Positions 43,544 through 54,814 of a DNA stretch of 64,000 bases are shown here, piece after piece. The notes under the pieces were generated by a model that worked only from the letters and a program-made list of their open reading frames with translations, did no database searches and was not told the DNA's origin. This DNA is from Sphingomonadaceae bacterium (GTDB lineage: Bacteria; Pseudomonadota; Alphaproteobacteria; Sphingomonadales; Sphingomonadaceae), in contig JAKFUU010000018.1 in NCBI GenBank assembly GCA_021732525.1, positions 204,304-268,303 of the forward strand, in the 5' to 3' direction. The position numbers and the translations under genes were made by a program. The first letter of the stretch is position 1. The number at the start of each line of letters is the position of its first letter.

Positions 43544-44112
43544 TGGGTTTCCTTCGATGGGTCTTCGCTTGCGATTTGTGCGAAGCCGGAAAGGCCGAGG
43601 CGCAAACCCTGATAGGTCCAGCTAAAGCGGAAGCTGCGGTCGTCGCTGGCAATGACTTGCGCGCCGACAAAGGTTTTGAGGGTGCCGCGAACCTCGGACG
43701 CGAGGCCTTGGGGATCGACCGTCATGCTCTTGATGACGAAGGCCTGTGTGACGTCCGAACCGCGTTGCTCGTCGACAATCCGGACGAGCTCAGACTTCAG
43801 CGAACCATGCGATTTGGGATCAGCCAGTTCGAGGATCTGCGCCATCCAGTAATCGAGATTTTCTGGACTCCGGTTAAGCAGCATCAAAGCCGCATCACGT
43901 GTTACAAGTTCGAGATAATCAGCAGTGATTTCGCCGCTCGAAATCCTGAGCGATTTGGAAGCTGTCGGTACCAATACAACTTCACGGTCGCGGGTGGCGG
44001 CAAGCCCGGTCGCGACTATAAGCGCGATACCGAGAGCGGCACTTGTGAGCGCCAGCATATTGCGCTGACGTAGCAGGCTCTGCGAGCGTTCGTGAGAAAT
44101 ATCGAAATGCAT
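43540..44112 (-). CDS. traE: Pilus assembly protein TraE (VirB5/VirB8-like)
   Basis: A 190-residue inner-membrane protein with one N-terminal helix (MLALTSAALGIALIVATGLAA) and a periplasmic NTF2-like domain typical of TraE/VirB8, with SGEITADYLELVTRDAALMLLNRSPEN (part) and the GLRLGLSGFAQ end. The ATG at 44112 has GGGAGA upstream; readings further upstream overlap traL in another frame. It lies 11 bases after traL and overlaps traK by 4 bases. Confidence 0.92.
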   Translation of the reverse strand: MHFDISHERSQSLLRQRNMLALTSAALGIALIVATGLAATRDREVVLVPTASKSLRISSGEITADYLELVTRDAALMLLNRSPENLDYWMAQILELADPKSHGSLKSELVRIVDEQRGSDVTQAFVIKSMTVDPQGLASEVRGTLKTFVGAQVIASDDRSFRFSWTYQGLRLGLSGFAQIASEDPSKETQ

Positions 44113-44123
44113 GGATGTCTCCC

Positions 44124-44411
44124 TCAACCCGCCAACAGGCGGCAATAAGAGGGCGGCGTGCATTTCAGACCGGTCAGTCCGTACGGCAAATACCAATAGG
44201 CGGCGTGCCGGACCCATGAACTTGCCCGCCCTGCCTTTGCCTTTCGCAAGGTGAACCAGGCTCCAAAAGCCAATGCGATGCCTATGAAAATGTGCTGCGT
44301 CAGAATGCCCCAGGCAAAGGGGACAATCAGCCCGGCAAACTCGTCGAGTGTCCAGAACCCAATGAGTTCAGGATCGTCCAGTCTGCGGGGAACAATATAC
44401 CGGTCTGTCAT
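44124..44411 (-). CDS. traL: Pilus assembly protein TraL
   Basis: A 95-residue TraL/VirB3-like inner-membrane protein with the family start YIVPRRLDDPELIGFWTLDE and two hydrophobic segments (FAGLIVPFAWGILT and HIFIGIALAFGAWFTLRK). GGAGG precedes the ATG at 44411. It sits 25 bases after traA and before traE, the F order. Confidence 0.93.
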   Translation of the reverse strand: MTDRYIVPRRLDDPELIGFWTLDEFAGLIVPFAWGILTQHIFIGIALAFGAWFTLRKAKAGRASSWVRHAAYWYLPYGLTGLKCTPPSYCRLLAG

Positions 44412-44436
44412 GATGCCGCCCTCCGTCAGTTCGCCG

Positions 44437-44751
44437 TCAGATGATGGCCGTGACGACGGACGTGACGATCGGCACACCGGTGCCAACACCGATGCCAACG
44501 CCCACGGGCACGGCGATCTGGGACAGCGTGAAGCGCCCCGATGCGAGACCAATGAGGCCGCCGGCCAGGCTCAATACGGTGATGATCTTGCCGCCCGAGC
44601 CTTCGAGAAAGTCAGTGAATTTCGTCAGGGCAGGGGCGAATGTCGTGTCTGCACCTGCAAAAGCTGCAGATGCAGCCAGCACGGCGATGGCAACCGGCAA
44701 TACGATTGCACCAACGCCAATGCGGCGGGGTTTAAGCGATAAAGTAGTCAT
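44437..44751 (-). CDS. traA: Putative F-type pilin TraA
   Basis: A 104-residue propilin-like protein. After a basic start (LKPRRIGVGAIVLPVAIAVLA) and a leader ending at AASAAFA come about 70 mature residues: an amphipathic stretch FAPALTKFTDFLEGSGG, then two hydrophobic helices (KIITVLSLAGGLIGLASG and IAVPVGVGIGVGTGVPIVTSV) as in cyclic or F-type pilins. First in the transfer operon, as in F. Sequence similarity to enteric TraA is low, so the call rests on size, layout and place. The ATG at 44751 is preferred to a reading from 44766. Confidence 0.85.
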   Translation of the reverse strand: MTTLSLKPRRIGVGAIVLPVAIAVLAASAAFAGADTTFAPALTKFTDFLEGSGGKIITVLSLAGGLIGLASGRFTLSQIAVPVGVGIGVGTGVPIVTSVVTAII

Positions 44752-45096
44752 GGGTTCAATCTCCAACAGTCGAGGGGCAGCGATTACGTTCGCTGTTCGT
44801 TCTTACTGGGACTAGGAGATTGAAATAGGAAAGCGGGAAACATCACTATGGAATTTTGGAGACAGAAATTGCACTGATGCGGCGTGTGCTGACCGGTAAT
44901 GACGCGAAAAGTGCCTGATTATCGTTCCCGATTGGCCGGCGAATCGGCCACAAGCGGACGAGAATTGCGGCTTCATGTCGAATCGCCTCAAAATAGGAAA
45001 TCTTATATGTTCTAACTTTGTTCTTTTTGCTTTCCTACAGTTGTGGAGTCGGAATATTACCTCGATTCGAACGCTGTACGCCAAGGAACAACGGGT
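44752..45096. promoter_or_regulatory. Divergent promoter region of the transfer operon
   Basis: This 345-base gap separates traA (minus) from an XRE regulator (plus). It holds TGGCCG-GCGAAT-CGGCCA at 44933-44950, a perfect 6-bp inverted repeat placed centrally, a candidate operator for the adjacent regulator. No strong -35/-10 pair was recognised, and no coding frame stands out. Confidence 0.5.
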
Positions 45097-45558
45097 ATGA
45101 ACAACCAAATTGCCAAACCACCTGCTGTAGAAGATGTTCTCGCACGTACGCTTGCAAGGGCCATCGAGAATTCAGGCAGACCAAAACGCGACATTGCCAG
45201 CGAGACGGGGTTTCATAAAGATGCCTTATTACGCGTTATACGCGGGACACGCTCAGTTACCGTCGATGAAGCGCTGCGACTGTTTGAAGCTGCAGGTGTC
45301 CCAGCGCGCGGAACATTGTTCCTGGCACTTGCTGGAAAAGAGGAATTAGCAGCAAACTGGATGCATCATGAGATGGGAAAATTCTGGGATGAGCTTGTGT
45401 CGTCGATGCCGGGGACTTTGAATGATGCGCTCCAGGATAAGTTCAATGAGGTGCGTCCGCGTTGGGCGGTTGGCACGTCCAAATTGGTTGCGCGACTTGT
45501 ATCGGAGCATATCGATGACATAGCGAGCCGCGATCTGTCGCTGGCTTTAGGGCGTTGA
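45097..45558 (+). CDS. XRE-family transcription regulator
   Basis: A 153-residue regulator with a central helix-turn-helix at residues 15-60 (RPKRDIASETGFHKDALLRVI, shortened, then GTRSVTVDEALRLFEAAGV) and a helical C-terminal region without recognised effector motifs. AAGGA lies before the ATG at 45097; the longer frame from 45043 has no site. It is divergent from the transfer operon, so it probably controls conjugation. The AlpA-like gene follows after 9 bases. Confidence 0.8.
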   Translation: MNNQIAKPPAVEDVLARTLARAIENSGRPKRDIASETGFHKDALLRVIRGTRSVTVDEALRLFEAAGVPARGTLFLALAGKEELAANWMHHEMGKFWDELVSSMPGTLNDALQDKFNEVRPRWAVGTSKLVARLVSEHIDDIASRDLSLALGR

Positions 45559-45567
45559 GTTGGCGAT

Positions 45568-45807
45568 GTGACTAATCACCCGTCCAGCAAGCAACCAAGT
45601 ATCCGTGAGTGTGCGCCAAATCGTCCATTGCGCTTAATTAGGTTGCCCGATGTGATAGCACGCGTCGGAATAAAACGTTCGATGATCTACCGTCTTATGA
45701 GCGAGGAGCGATTTCCCCGATCGCGGTCACTCGGACCCAAATGCGCGGTTTGGGTCGAGAGCGAAATCGACGAGTGGATATTACAAATATCTGATAAACA
45801 AAGCTAA
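45568..45807 (+). CDS. AlpA-family regulator / excisionase-like protein
   Basis: A 79-residue winged-helix or MerR-like protein of the AlpA kind: LIRLPDVIARVGIKRSMIYRLMSEERFP, shown in part as IKRSMIYRLMSEERFPRS, then AVWVESEIDEWI. AlpA-type proteins activate integrase genes or act as excisionases. The start is a GTG at 45568 with no strong ribosome site, so expression may depend on the upstream XRE gene. It is the last element gene seen before the thiolase remnant; no integrase lies beside it in this window. Confidence 0.82.
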   Translation: MTNHPSSKQPSIRECAPNRPLRLIRLPDVIARVGIKRSMIYRLMSEERFPRSRSLGPKCAVWVESEIDEWILQISDKQS

Positions 45808-45943
45808 TACTATATCGTTAGGCACTTTATCAGCTCATGATAGTTCAAGATTACAACTGAAAAATGCTTGTCGTTAGCGGCGATGTAGCCTGCTTTTCGT
45901 CTAAAACTCGGTGACTAAGCACTGCGGCGATGCACCTGTCGGT
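45808..45943. other. Probable element-chromosome junction zone
   Basis: AT-rich bases with no gene lie between the AlpA-like gene and a broken thiolase. The change from element genes to a damaged chromosomal gene makes this the likely right end, but no direct repeat or att core could be confirmed, since the other end is outside the window. Confidence 0.35.
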
Positions 45944-46242
45944 TCAGTGGCCAATTTTTTCGTATAGCGTTACCACGCATGCTCCGCCCAATCCCAAATT
46001 ATGCTGAAGTGCATGCCGAACGCCATCTACCTGCCGTGCATCGGCACTGCCACGTAGCTGGTGCGTCAGTTCATAGCATTGCGCGAGCCACGTAGCGCCA
46101 AGCGGATGCCCCTTGGACAGCAGACCCCCCGATGGGTTGGTGACGACCCGGCCGCCGTAGCTGTTGTCGCCGTCGGCAACAAAGCGCGAAGCCTCGCCCT
46201 CGCCGCACAGTCCCAAGCCTTCGTACGTAATCAACTCAATGT
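45944..46242 (-). pseudogene. C-terminal remnant of an SCP-x-type thiolase
   Basis: About 98 codons read [19 protein letters not shown], then [22 protein letters not shown] and [19 protein letters not shown], the end of a lipid-transfer-type thiolase including the conserved His of GHPLGA. Upstream of base 46242 the frame no longer resembles thiolase, so roughly the first 300 residues are missing. The last Cys of the CVVTLY motif is retained, but the nucleophilic N-terminal cysteine is lost. It is a gene fragment, perhaps cut when the element or another rearrangement arrived. Confidence 0.8.
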
Positions 46243-46496
46243 GCGCAAGTGGTCGGGAGAGTCCCTCGTTCTCAGAAGTTGAATTATTCGCGGATTTTTC
46301 CGTTGTCTCTGGGGGTATCGGACATTCTGGTATTGCGAAAATGAATTATACGGACGCAACATTCCTATAAAGAATAGGACAGCGACTCCAGCAGACTCCG
46401 CGCAGCGTCCGCATGCGTAGACAGCGCAAGCAACGTTTGGGCGTCACCCGGCAGAGCTAAATGACCTCGATAGCGCAGTATGATGTTCGGTTGAAC
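46243..46496. other. Intergenic region, degraded
   Basis: No intact gene. On the minus strand a short frame (about 46366-46480) reads ALPGDAQTLLALSTHADAA before a stop; it could be the tail of another broken gene but is too short to name. Confidence 0.3.
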
Positions 46497-47918
46497 CTAG
46501 GGTTCGGCTTTGTTAAAGCTATACGGAACAACGCCCCGCCGGTCAGGATCGACGGTTATCGCCATGCCTACAGGCGGGAAGGCCCGCTGTTCGCACTTCG
46601 TTCTTATGCAGACCCGACATGAAATGCCGATTGGAGTGGCCCATCCTTTTTCACTCGTATCGAGCTGATCGCCATAGATGAAATCCCGAGCGTGCTCGAT
46701 GTCACAACCCAACGCGACTGCATAGCGACGGCTGGGCCTGGAATAACTGCCTGATGGCTTGACCAGCCCCTTGGCCATCGAGATGTAGCGCACGCCGTCT
46801 GGGGTTTCCGCGAGTTGCACGAGTACGCGGTCAGGGATCGCAACCGCTTCATGTACAACCCACAATGGGCACGCACCGCCAAATCTTGCGAATCTCAAGC
46901 GCGTTGCAGAATGACGCTTGGTGATATTGCCTGCCATGTCGACGCGACAGAAGAAGAACGGAATACCCGCAGCGCCGGGTCGCTGAAGAGTCGAAAGGCG
47001 GTGGCATGCCTGTTCGAAACTAACACCGAATGCTCCACACAATTCGTCAATGTCGTGGCGAAGATCGCGTGCTGCTTTTCGGAAGGCTGTATAGGGCATG
47101 AGCAATGCGCCAGCGGCATAATTGGCAAGGCCGACTGACAAAAGATGAAGCGCTTCGGGCGAGCGAAGCCTTGCGTTCATGATGACACTACCAATCGTAT
47201 CGGACAACTCTAAGCGCATCAGCTGATGTGCAAGCAGGAAAAATCGACTTTCTGGCGGCAAGGTCGGGTCTATAAAGAGCTTACGTGAACCGCTGTCAAA
47301 TCTGCGAATGGGTTTGACGGGTGCGTCAGACCGAACTGTATCAATTGTTACGCCATGTCGTCGCTGTAGCCGTTCAATAATGGCAACATTCACAAGAACG
47401 TCCTCCTGCGCCAACTCGTCGGCGATAGCCTCGGCGGCATGGTCAACGGCGTCAATATAGTTACCTTCAATATGGAACCAGTCGCGCACCTCCTCCCAGG
47501 GGAGTGGCGTATTGCTGCCGCTTTCAAATGCGTCGTCGAGCGAGCGCAGTTGTTCCTGCGTTCGTCGCAGCTCGGCGTGTACCGCGACGAGGTGTCGTGC
47601 CAGCAGAGGCTGTTGATTAACTATGCGGCGCAGCTCCTTTGACGGGATCTCTGGCATGTCGCCCGCATCATGTAGTGCAACGGACAGATCAGCGATCAAC
47701 GCCATGGAATCGTCGACGCCGACGTCTGCCCAATCGCGAGGAAAAGCCTGCCTGAATGCCATCAACACTGCGTCAGTCATCGGCCGATCATTGGTTTCAA
47801 TTTGCGACAAATAGCTGACGGACAAACCCACGCGCGCAGCCAGCGCCGTTTGATTCAATTGGTAACGCTCGCGAAGCAAACGGATTCTTTCTCCGGCAAA
47901 GATACGCTGTCTCGGCAT
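46497..47918 (-). CDS. ScfR/RamB-type short-chain acyl-CoA-responsive regulator
   Basis: A 473-residue regulator. An XRE helix-turn-helix lies at residues 8-62 (ALAARVGLSVSYLSQIETNDRP). Then comes an ImmA/IrrE-like region around 195-290 with a degenerate metal motif (FFLLAHQLMRLE instead of HExxH), then a DUF2083-type C-terminal domain with a cysteine cluster, CRVCIRTKCEQRAF. Proteins of this build, such as RamB, PrpR and ScfR, control propionate, acetate or methylcitrate genes and can sense acyl-CoA. It is divergent from the propionyl-CoA operon, with TGCAAAA repeats between. It probably regulates that operon. Confidence 0.85.
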   Translation of the reverse strand: MPRQRIFAGERIRLLRERYQLNQTALAARVGLSVSYLSQIETNDRPMTDAVLMAFRQAFPRDWADVGVDDSMALIADLSVALHDAGDMPEIPSKELRRIVNQQPLLARHLVAVHAELRRTQEQLRSLDDAFESGSNTPLPWEEVRDWFHIEGNYIDAVDHAAEAIADELAQEDVLVNVAIIERLQRRHGVTIDTVRSDAPVKPIRRFDSGSRKLFIDPTLPPESRFFLLAHQLMRLELSDTIGSVIMNARLRSPEALHLLSVGLANYAAGALLMPYTAFRKAARDLRHDIDELCGAFGVSFEQACHRLSTLQRPGAAGIPFFFCRVDMAGNITKRHSATRLRFARFGGACPLWVVHEAVAIPDRVLVQLAETPDGVRYISMAKGLVKPSGSYSRPSRRYAVALGCDIEHARDFIYGDQLDTSEKGWATPIGISCRVCIRTKCEQRAFPPVGMAITVDPDRRGVVPYSFNKAEP

Positions 47919-47932
47919 AATCGGCTCAGTTC

Positions 47933-47961
47933 TGCAAAAATGATTTTTGTATTTTGCAAAA
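47933..47961. promoter_or_regulatory. Twin TGCAAAA sites, probable ScfR/RamB operator
   Basis: TGCAAAAA at 47933-47940 and the palindrome TTTTGCAAAA at 47952-47961 stand about 22 bases apart, two helical turns, between the divergent regulator and pccB. Related regulators RamB and PrpR bind TTTGCAAA-like sites, so this fits an operator. Confidence 0.6.
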
Positions 47962-48028
47962 CCACAGTTGCAGGTCTGCGAAGATTTGGGAAGAGGGTTC
48001 GCACTAAAACTTCAAGGAATCCGCTTGA

Positions 48029-49552
48029 GTGTCGATCACTGCAGAACTTGAACGTCGCCGCGCGGCGTCTAAATTGGGTGGCGGGCAGAAGCGGATCGAC
48101 GCGCAGCATGCCAAAGGCCGACTGACCGCCCGCGCACGGCTCGATATCCTGCTGGATGAAGGTTCGTTCGAAGAGCTCGACGCCTATGTCGAGCATAATT
48201 GCACCGATTTCGGCATGGCCGACCAGAAAATACCCGGCGACGGTGTGGTCACCGGTAGCGGCACCATAAATGGTCGTCTGGTTTACGTGTTTTCGCAGGA
48301 TTTTACTGTTTTCGGCGGTTCGCTCAGCGAAGCGCATGCGATGAAAATCTGCAAGGTCATGGACAATGCGATGAAAGTCGGGGCGCCGGTTATCGGCCTG
48401 AACGACAGCGGCGGCGCGCGTATTCAGGAAGGCGTGGCGAGCCTTGGCGGCTATGCCGAGGTGTTCCAGCGTAACGTACTTGCCAGCGGCGTAGTGCCGC
48501 AGATTTCGCTCATCATGGGCCCATGCGCGGGCGGCGCAGTTTACAGCCCCGCAATGACCGACTTCATCTTCATGGTGAAGGATTCGAGCTATATGTTCGT
48601 TACCGGCCCCGATGTGGTCAAGACCGTGACCAACGAAGTGGTGACTCAGGAAGAGCTTGGCGGCGCGGTTTCGCACACCACCAAATCGGGCGTGGCCGAC
48701 AATGCGTTTGAGAATGATATCGAGGCGTTGCTGGCGACCCGCGATTTCTTTGATTATCTGCCGGAGAACAACCGTTTGGGCGTGTCCGAACGCCCGACCG
48801 AGGACGCTTCGGACAGACTAGAGCCAAGCCTCGATACGCTGATCCCGCCCAGCGCGAACCAGCCCTATGATATGCACGAGCTGATCCGCAAAACGGTCGA
48901 CGAAGCCGATTTCTTTGAGGTTCAGCCAAGCCACGCGGCGAACATCATCATCGGCTTCGGCCGCATCGAGGGCCGCACGGTAGGCATCGTTGCCAATCAG
49001 CCGATGGTGCTGGCCGGCGTGCTCGACATCAACAGTTCCAAGAAAGCCGCGCGCTTTGTCCGTTTCTGCGACGCGTTCGAAATCCCGATCATTACCTTCG
49101 TCGATGTCCCCGGCTTCCTGCCCGGCACCGCGCAGGAGCATAACGGCATCATCAAGCATGGCGCCAAACTGCTGTTCGCCTATGCCGAGGCGACCGTGCC
49201 CAAAATCACCGTCATCACGCGCAAGGCCTATGGCGGCGCGTATGACGTGATGGCGTCAAAGCATCTGCGCGGCGACCTCAACTACGCCTGGCCCACCGCC
49301 GAAATCGCGGTGATGGGCGCGAAGGGCGCGGTCGAAATCATCTTCCGCGGGCTTGGGCCGGAGGAAATTGCTGAAAAAACCAAGGAATATGAAGACCGCT
49401 TCGCCAACCCCTTCGTTGCGGCGAGCAAGGGCTTTATCGACGAGGTGATCTATCCGCATTCGACGCGGAAACGGATTGCCTTGGGCCTCAGAAAATTGCG
49501 GAACAAGGCGTTGGAAAACCCTTGGAAGAAGCATGATAATATTCCGTTGTGA
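48029..49552 (+). CDS. pccB: Propionyl-CoA carboxylase beta subunit
   Basis: A 507-residue carboxyltransferase subunit that moves CO2 from carboxybiotin to propionyl-CoA. It has the two crotonase-like halves. The N half carries [17 protein letters not shown] and [16 protein letters not shown]; the C half carries [26 protein letters not shown] (shortened) and [20 protein letters not shown]. The tyrosine- and aspartate-bearing acyl pocket matches propionyl-CoA carboxylases. The start is GTG at 48029 with AAGGA 10 bases upstream. First gene of the operon; its partner pccA is the last. Confidence 0.94.
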   Translation: MSITAELERRRAASKLGGGQKRIDAQHAKGRLTARARLDILLDEGSFEELDAYVEHNCTDFGMADQKIPGDGVVTGSGTINGRLVYVFSQDFTVFGGSLSEAHAMKICKVMDNAMKVGAPVIGLNDSGGARIQEGVASLGGYAEVFQRNVLASGVVPQISLIMGPCAGGAVYSPAMTDFIFMVKDSSYMFVTGPDVVKTVTNEVVTQEELGGAVSHTTKSGVADNAFENDIEALLATRDFFDYLPENNRLGVSERPTEDASDRLEPSLDTLIPPSANQPYDMHELIRKTVDEADFFEVQPSHAANIIIGFGRIEGRTVGIVANQPMVLAGVLDINSSKKAARFVRFCDAFEIPIITFVDVPGFLPGTAQEHNGIIKHGAKLLFAYAEATVPKITVITRKAYGGAYDVMASKHLRGDLNYAWPTAEIAVMGAKGAVEIIFRGLGPEEIAEKTKEYEDRFANPFVAASKGFIDEVIYPHSTRKRIALGLRKLRNKALENPWKKHDNIPL

Positions 49553-49562
49553 GGTTATAAAA

Positions 49563-51682
<2,120 letters not shown>

Positions 51683-51686
<4 letters not shown>

Positions 51687-52729
51687 CCGTTCGCACCGAC
51701 TGGACCCGCGAAGAAATCGCAGCCCTTTTTGACCTGCCGTTCGACGAACTGGTTTATCAGGCCGCAACCGTTCACCGTGCGCATCATGCGGTGGGGCAGA
51801 TACAGCTTTGCACTTTGCTTTCGATCAAAACCGGCGGCTGCCCCGAAGATTGCGGCTATTGCTCACAATCAGTGAAGGCCGACAGCGGCGTTGAGGCGAC
51901 CAAGTTGATGGATGTGCAGGCCGTGCTGCAAAAGGCGGCGCAGGCGGCGGACCAAGGCTCGCGCCGTTTCTGCATGGGCGCGGCGTGGCGCAACCCCAAG
52001 GACCGCGACATGCCCGCGATTGTCGAAATCGTGAAGGGCGTGCGGCAGATGGGCATGGAAACCTGCATGACCTTGGGGATGCTGACGCCTGCCCAAGCCG
52101 ATATGCTGGCCGAGGCAGGGCTCGATTATTACAACCACAATATCGACACGTCGCCCGAGCGCTATAACGAGATCATCACCACGCGGACGATGGAGGACCG
52201 GCTTGATACGCTGGCCGAGGTGCGCCGCGCTGGCATCAACGTGTGCAGCGGCGGCATTGTCGGCATGGGGGAAACGCGCGCCGACCGGGTGGGCTTCATC
52301 CACACGCTTGCGACCCTGCCGGCCCATCCCGAAAGCGTGCCGGTCAACGCACTGGTGCCGGTGAAGGGCACCGTGCTGGGCGACATGCTGGCGGACACGC
52401 CGCTGGCGAAGATCGACGACATCGAATTCGTCCGCACGATTGCGGTCGCACGGATCACCATGCCGATGAGCATGGTGCGCCTGAGCGCGGGGCGTGAGTC
52501 AATGTCCGAGGCGACGCAAGCCCTATGCTTCATGGCAGGCGCGAACAGCATCTTCACGGGCGACAAGCTCTTGACCGCGGCCAATGCAGGCGACGACAAG
52601 GACGCGGCGATGTTGGCAAAACTGGGGCTGGTGCCGATGGAGGCGGAGGAACCGCTCAGGACTCGATCCAAGCTGAAAAATACAACTCATTCTGATCTAA
52701 GTAAGGCAAAACTCAATGAATATTCATGA
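51683..52729 (+). CDS. bioB: Biotin synthase
   Basis: A 348-residue radical-SAM enzyme that inserts sulfur into dethiobiotin. The radical-SAM cluster is CPEDCGYC near residue 60 in [13 protein letters not shown]. The second cluster ligands lie in [16 protein letters not shown] and the later R of MVRLSAGRE. The start is taken as the TTG at 51683, which overlaps the mutase stop (TTGA) with GGGAG upstream; no better ATG is in frame. Its place inside the propionyl-CoA operon ties biotin supply to the biotin-dependent carboxylase. The end overlaps sucC by 14 bases. Confidence 0.94.
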
Positions 52730-53924
52730 ATATCAAGCCAAAGAATTGCTGGCAAAATTCGGCGTAGCAGTGCCCAAGGGTATCGCTGCGCTCAGCGTTG
52801 AAGAAGCCGTAGCCGCTGCCAAGCAACTGCCTGGCCCGGTTTATGTTGTGAAGTCGCAAATCCATGCAGGCGGACGCGGGAAAGGCAAGTTCAAGGAATT
52901 GGCCCCCGATGCGAAAGGCGGTGTCCGTCTTGCGTTCAATCTCGACGAGGTTCGTAGCCATGCAACCGAAATGCTCGGCAACACGCTGGTCACAATCCAG
53001 ACCGGCGAAGCGGGAAAGCAGGTCAACCGGCTTTACATTACCGACGGCGCGGACATTAAACAGGAATTCTACCTCGCATTGCTCGTCGACCGTGCGACCA
53101 GCCGCATTGCGGTTGTCGCGTCGACTGAAGGCGGAATGAACATCGAAGACGTGGCACACGATACGCCCGAAAAAATCCACACGATCACCATCGACCCGGC
53201 GACCGGCATCATGCCGCACCATGGCCGTTCCGTGGCAGCGACCTTGGGCCTGACCGGCGATCTGGCAAAGCAGGCACAAACCGTTCTTGCTGGCCTGTAC
53301 GCTGCGTTCATCGGCACCGATGCCGAGCAGATCGAAATCAACCCGCTCGCGGTGTGTAAAGGTGCTAACGGCGACGAGTTGTTGGTGCTTGATGCCAAGG
53401 TCGCGTTCGACGGCAACGCGATGTTCCGCCACAAGGACCTCGCCGAATTGCGCGATCTGACCGAAGAAGACCCCGCCGAGGTTGAAGCGTCGGAATATGA
53501 CCTCGCCTATATCAAGCTCGACGGCAATATCGGCTGCATGGTCAATGGTGCCGGCCTTGCCATGGCGACGATGGATATCATCAAGCTCAATGGCGAATTC
53601 CCAGCCAACTTCCTCGACGTCGGCGGCGGCGCATCGAAAGAAAAGGTGACTGCAGCTTTCAAGATCATCCTCAAGGACCCAGCGGTAAAGGGCATCCTCG
53701 TCAACATCTTCGGCGGCATCATGAAATGCGACATCATCGCCGACGGCATTGTTGCAGCGGCCAAGGAAGTGAACCTGTCGGTGCCTTTGGTTGTTCGCCT
53801 CGAAGGCACCAATGTGCAGCAGGGCAAGGATATCCTCGCCAATTCGGGCTTGCCGATTGTTTCGGCCAATGACCTTGGCGATGCGGCAGAGAAGATCGTC
53901 AAAGAAGTTAGAAAGGCGGCATAA
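52716..53924 (+). CDS. sucC: Succinyl-CoA ligase beta subunit
   Basis: A 402-residue ATP-grasp subunit: [16 protein letters not shown] at the start, the nucleotide-binding [14 protein letters not shown], then EINPLAVC and the C-terminal flavodoxin-like part with [16 protein letters not shown]. It converts succinyl-CoA, ADP and phosphate into succinate and ATP, the last step of the pathway in this operon and a TCA cycle step. It shares the base junction TAATG with sucD. Start overlaps bioB by 14 bases, so translation is coupled. Confidence 0.96.
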   Translation: MNIHEYQAKELLAKFGVAVPKGIAALSVEEAVAAAKQLPGPVYVVKSQIHAGGRGKGKFKELAPDAKGGVRLAFNLDEVRSHATEMLGNTLVTIQTGEAGKQVNRLYITDGADIKQEFYLALLVDRATSRIAVVASTEGGMNIEDVAHDTPEKIHTITIDPATGIMPHHGRSVAATLGLTGDLAKQAQTVLAGLYAAFIGTDAEQIEINPLAVCKGANGDELLVLDAKVAFDGNAMFRHKDLAELRDLTEEDPAEVEASEYDLAYIKLDGNIGCMVNGAGLAMATMDIIKLNGEFPANFLDVGGGASKEKVTAAFKIILKDPAVKGILVNIFGGIMKCDIIADGIVAAAKEVNLSVPLVVRLEGTNVQQGKDILANSGLPIVSANDLGDAAEKIVKEVRKAA

Positions 53925-54814
53925 TGTCCATCCTCGTCAACAAAAATACCAGAGTTATCACGCAAGGCATGACCGGTGCCACCGGCACTTTCCATACCGA
54001 GCAGGCTTTGGCATATGGTACGCAGATGGTCGCTGGCGTTACACCCGGAAAGGGCGGCACCGCGCATATCGGGCTACCGATGTTCGACACTGTGCTCGAA
54101 GCCAAAGAGACCATTGGCGCGGATGCCAGCGTTGTTTACGTGCCGCCACCCTTTGCCGCTGACTCGATCCTCGAAGCCATTGACGCTGAAATCCCGCTGA
54201 TCGTTTGTATCACCGAGGGCATACCGGTGCTCGACATGGTCAAGGTCAAGCGCGCGCTGTCGGGTTCCAAATCGCGCCTCATTGGCCCGAACTGCCCCGG
54301 CGTTCTTACACCGAACGAATGCAAGATCGGCATCATGCCGGGCAGCATATTTTCCAAAGGCTCGGTCGGCGTCGTTTCGCGTTCCGGCACCTTGACCTAT
54401 GAGGCCGTGTTTCAAACCACCGCCGAAGGGCTGGGCCAGACCACCGCGGTCGGCATCGGCGGCGACCCCGTCAACGGCACCAACTTCATCGACATGCTTG
54501 AGCTATTCCTCGGCGATGACGAAACCAAATCGATCATTATGATCGGAGAAATCGGCGGCAGTGCAGAAGAAGAAGCTGCACAGTTCCTGATCGACGAAGC
54601 CAAAAAGGGCCGCAAGAAGCCGATGGCTGGCTTTATCGCAGGTCTGACCGCGCCTCCAGGACGCCGCATGGGCCATGCCGGTGCCATCGTATCGGGGGGC
54701 AAGGGCGACGCAGGCAGCAAAATTGCAGCGATGGAAGCAGCGGGCATTCGCGTGTCGCCGTCACCAAGCGACTTGGGCCGTACGTTGTCTGAATTGTTGA
54801 AGAGCTCGCAGTAA
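53924..54814 (+). CDS. sucD: Succinyl-CoA ligase alpha subunit
   Basis: A 296-residue CoA-binding subunit: [18 protein letters not shown] and [18 protein letters not shown] (CoA loop), [17 protein letters not shown], and the phosphohistidine loop [20 protein letters not shown] with active His at GHAGAI. It pairs with SucC. The ATG overlaps the sucC stop (TAATG), and its own stop does the same with pccA. In many sphingomonads sucCD lie near TCA genes; here they sit within the propionate route. Confidence 0.96.
   Translation: MSILVNKNTRVITQGMTGATGTFHTEQALAYGTQMVAGVTPGKGGTAHIGLPMFDTVLEAKETIGADASVVYVPPPFAADSILEAIDAEIPLIVCITEGIPVLDMVKVKRALSGSKSRLIGPNCPGVLTPNECKIGIMPGSIFSKGSVGVVSRSGTLTYEAVFQTTAEGLGQTTAVGIGGDPVNGTNFIDMLELFLGDDETKSIIMIGEIGGSAEEEAAQFLIDEAKKGRKKPMAGFIAGLTAPPGRRMGHAGAIVSGGKGDAGSKIAAMEAAGIRVSPSPSDLGRTLSELLKSSQ

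Noticed and set aside
45944..46234. Thiolase fragment read as an intact small gene from a TTG
   Set aside because: The sequence is only the C-terminal third of a thiolase and lacks the active-site cysteine region.
47855..48676. Minus-strand ORF (273 codons) over the pccB start and divergent promoter
   Set aside because: It would cover both the operator region and pccB on the other strand. No recognisable domain.
52713..53432. Minus-strand ORF (239 codons) opposite sucC
   Set aside because: Antisense to a strongly conserved gene with no start signal.
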